A DNA stretch of 50,341 bases, from NCBI GenBank assembly GCA_014377675.1, contig JACMPD010000145.1:1-50341 (forward strand), in the 5' to 3' direction. A program made the position numbers and the translations under genes. The notes beneath the pieces are model-generated. The model did no database searches. It was not told the origin of the DNA and worked only from the letters and a program-made list of their open reading frames with translations. Of the stretch, positions 50,284 through 50,341 are shown in pieces. How positions within the stretch are numbered: the stretch's first letter is position 1; each line of letters opens with the position of its first letter. This DNA comes from Taibaiella sp. GTDB taxonomy: Bacteria; Bacteroidota; Bacteroidia; Chitinophagales; Chitinophagaceae.

Positions 50284-50341
50284 CTACAAAACAACCCTGT
50301 AGCACGCTGTTGGATGCTTTAGAATACCACTAAAATCCGAA
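50284..50341. repeat. repeat-like end of window resembling the left-end palindromes
   Basis: ctaca/tgtag inverted repeat (50284-50288 with 50298-50302) with an acc-containing loop, followed by ttggatgcttt at 50310-50320. The same two elements occur in the same order near 190-203 and 334-344. No coding sequence is visible before the window ends. Confidence 0.4.

Noticed and set aside
1-50341. tRNA, rRNA, CRISPR array or insertion sequence
   Set aside because: I looked for cloverleaf landmarks, regularly spaced repeats and transposase genes with terminal inverted repeats and found none; the Rpn nuclease lacks visible flanking repeats.

Overview
The window looks like chromosomal DNA of a member of the Bacteroidota, probably near the Chitinophagaceae or Sphingobacteriales. 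Four things point there. Two secreted proteins end in type IX secretion (T9SS) sorting domains. A gldA-type gliding-motility ABC ATPase is present. Several genes belong to families largely confined to this phylum (the DUF5723-type outer-membrane protein, the CHU-type C-terminal domain). Many genes are preceded by the phylum's own -7 promoter element, TAnnTTTG, in several cases with a TTTG -33 element 18-20 bases upstream. Family names come from reading the translations; no database search was run.

Layout. 1-600 holds a cluster of short palindromes and no credible gene. 0.6-13.4 kb is mixed housekeeping and envelope genes: a thioredoxin-type glutathione peroxidase, an AsmA-like protein, a coupled hydrolase and glycosyltransferase, S-adenosylhomocysteinase, MsrB, a T9SS cargo protein, a TIGR01777 epimerase, three tandem paralogous small membrane proteins, a GbsR/MarR-type regulator and a double-OmpA protein. 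13.6-20.5 kb carries a membrane-anchored esterase, a PcaF-like thiolase, GldA, a lipoprotein/outer-membrane pair and the NAD(P)HX repair enzyme Nnr. 20.6-24.5 kb is a co-directional trio for envelope lipids: an LptF/LptG permease, a PAP2 lipid phosphatase and an ArnT-like glycosyltransferase. 24.6-31.9 kb has a TMTC-like TPR glycosyltransferase, a decayed winged-helix gene, a nitronate monooxygenase-type flavoprotein, an M16 peptidase and a T9SS-secreted metalloprotease.

32.0-47.4 kb is the main system: a surface-polysaccharide locus on the minus strand. Reading in the transcribed direction it contains a CpsB/CapC PHP-type phosphatase, a TviB-like UDP-HexNAc dehydrogenase, a Wza-like export lipoprotein, a Wzc-like tyrosine autokinase with an unusual Gly-Tyr repeat tail, a Wzm/Wzt-type ABC exporter, three glycosyltransferases, an asparagine-synthase-type amidotransferase, an Rpn-family nuclease and a last glycosyltransferase. 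Spacing of about 10-56 bases and a consensus promoter before wza suggest a ten-gene operon of about 13 kb. Together the genes suggest an exported polysaccharide containing N-acetylhexosaminuronic acid that may be converted to its carboxamide, exported by an ABC transporter and controlled by a BY-kinase/phosphatase pair.

47.6-50.2 kb holds an M28 peptidase and OxyR, the latter with the two redox cysteines at exactly residues 199 and 208. The last 130 bases carry a strong hairpin and short repeats that resemble those at the left end of the window.

No rRNA, tRNA, CRISPR array, insertion sequence or intact prophage was recognised. The observations I consider most worth checking are the tandem small-membrane-protein trio, the Gly-Tyr repeat tail of the kinase, the mixed ABC/BY-kinase export architecture with its Rpn nuclease passenger, the predicted leaderless transcripts, and the palindrome cluster shared by both ends.
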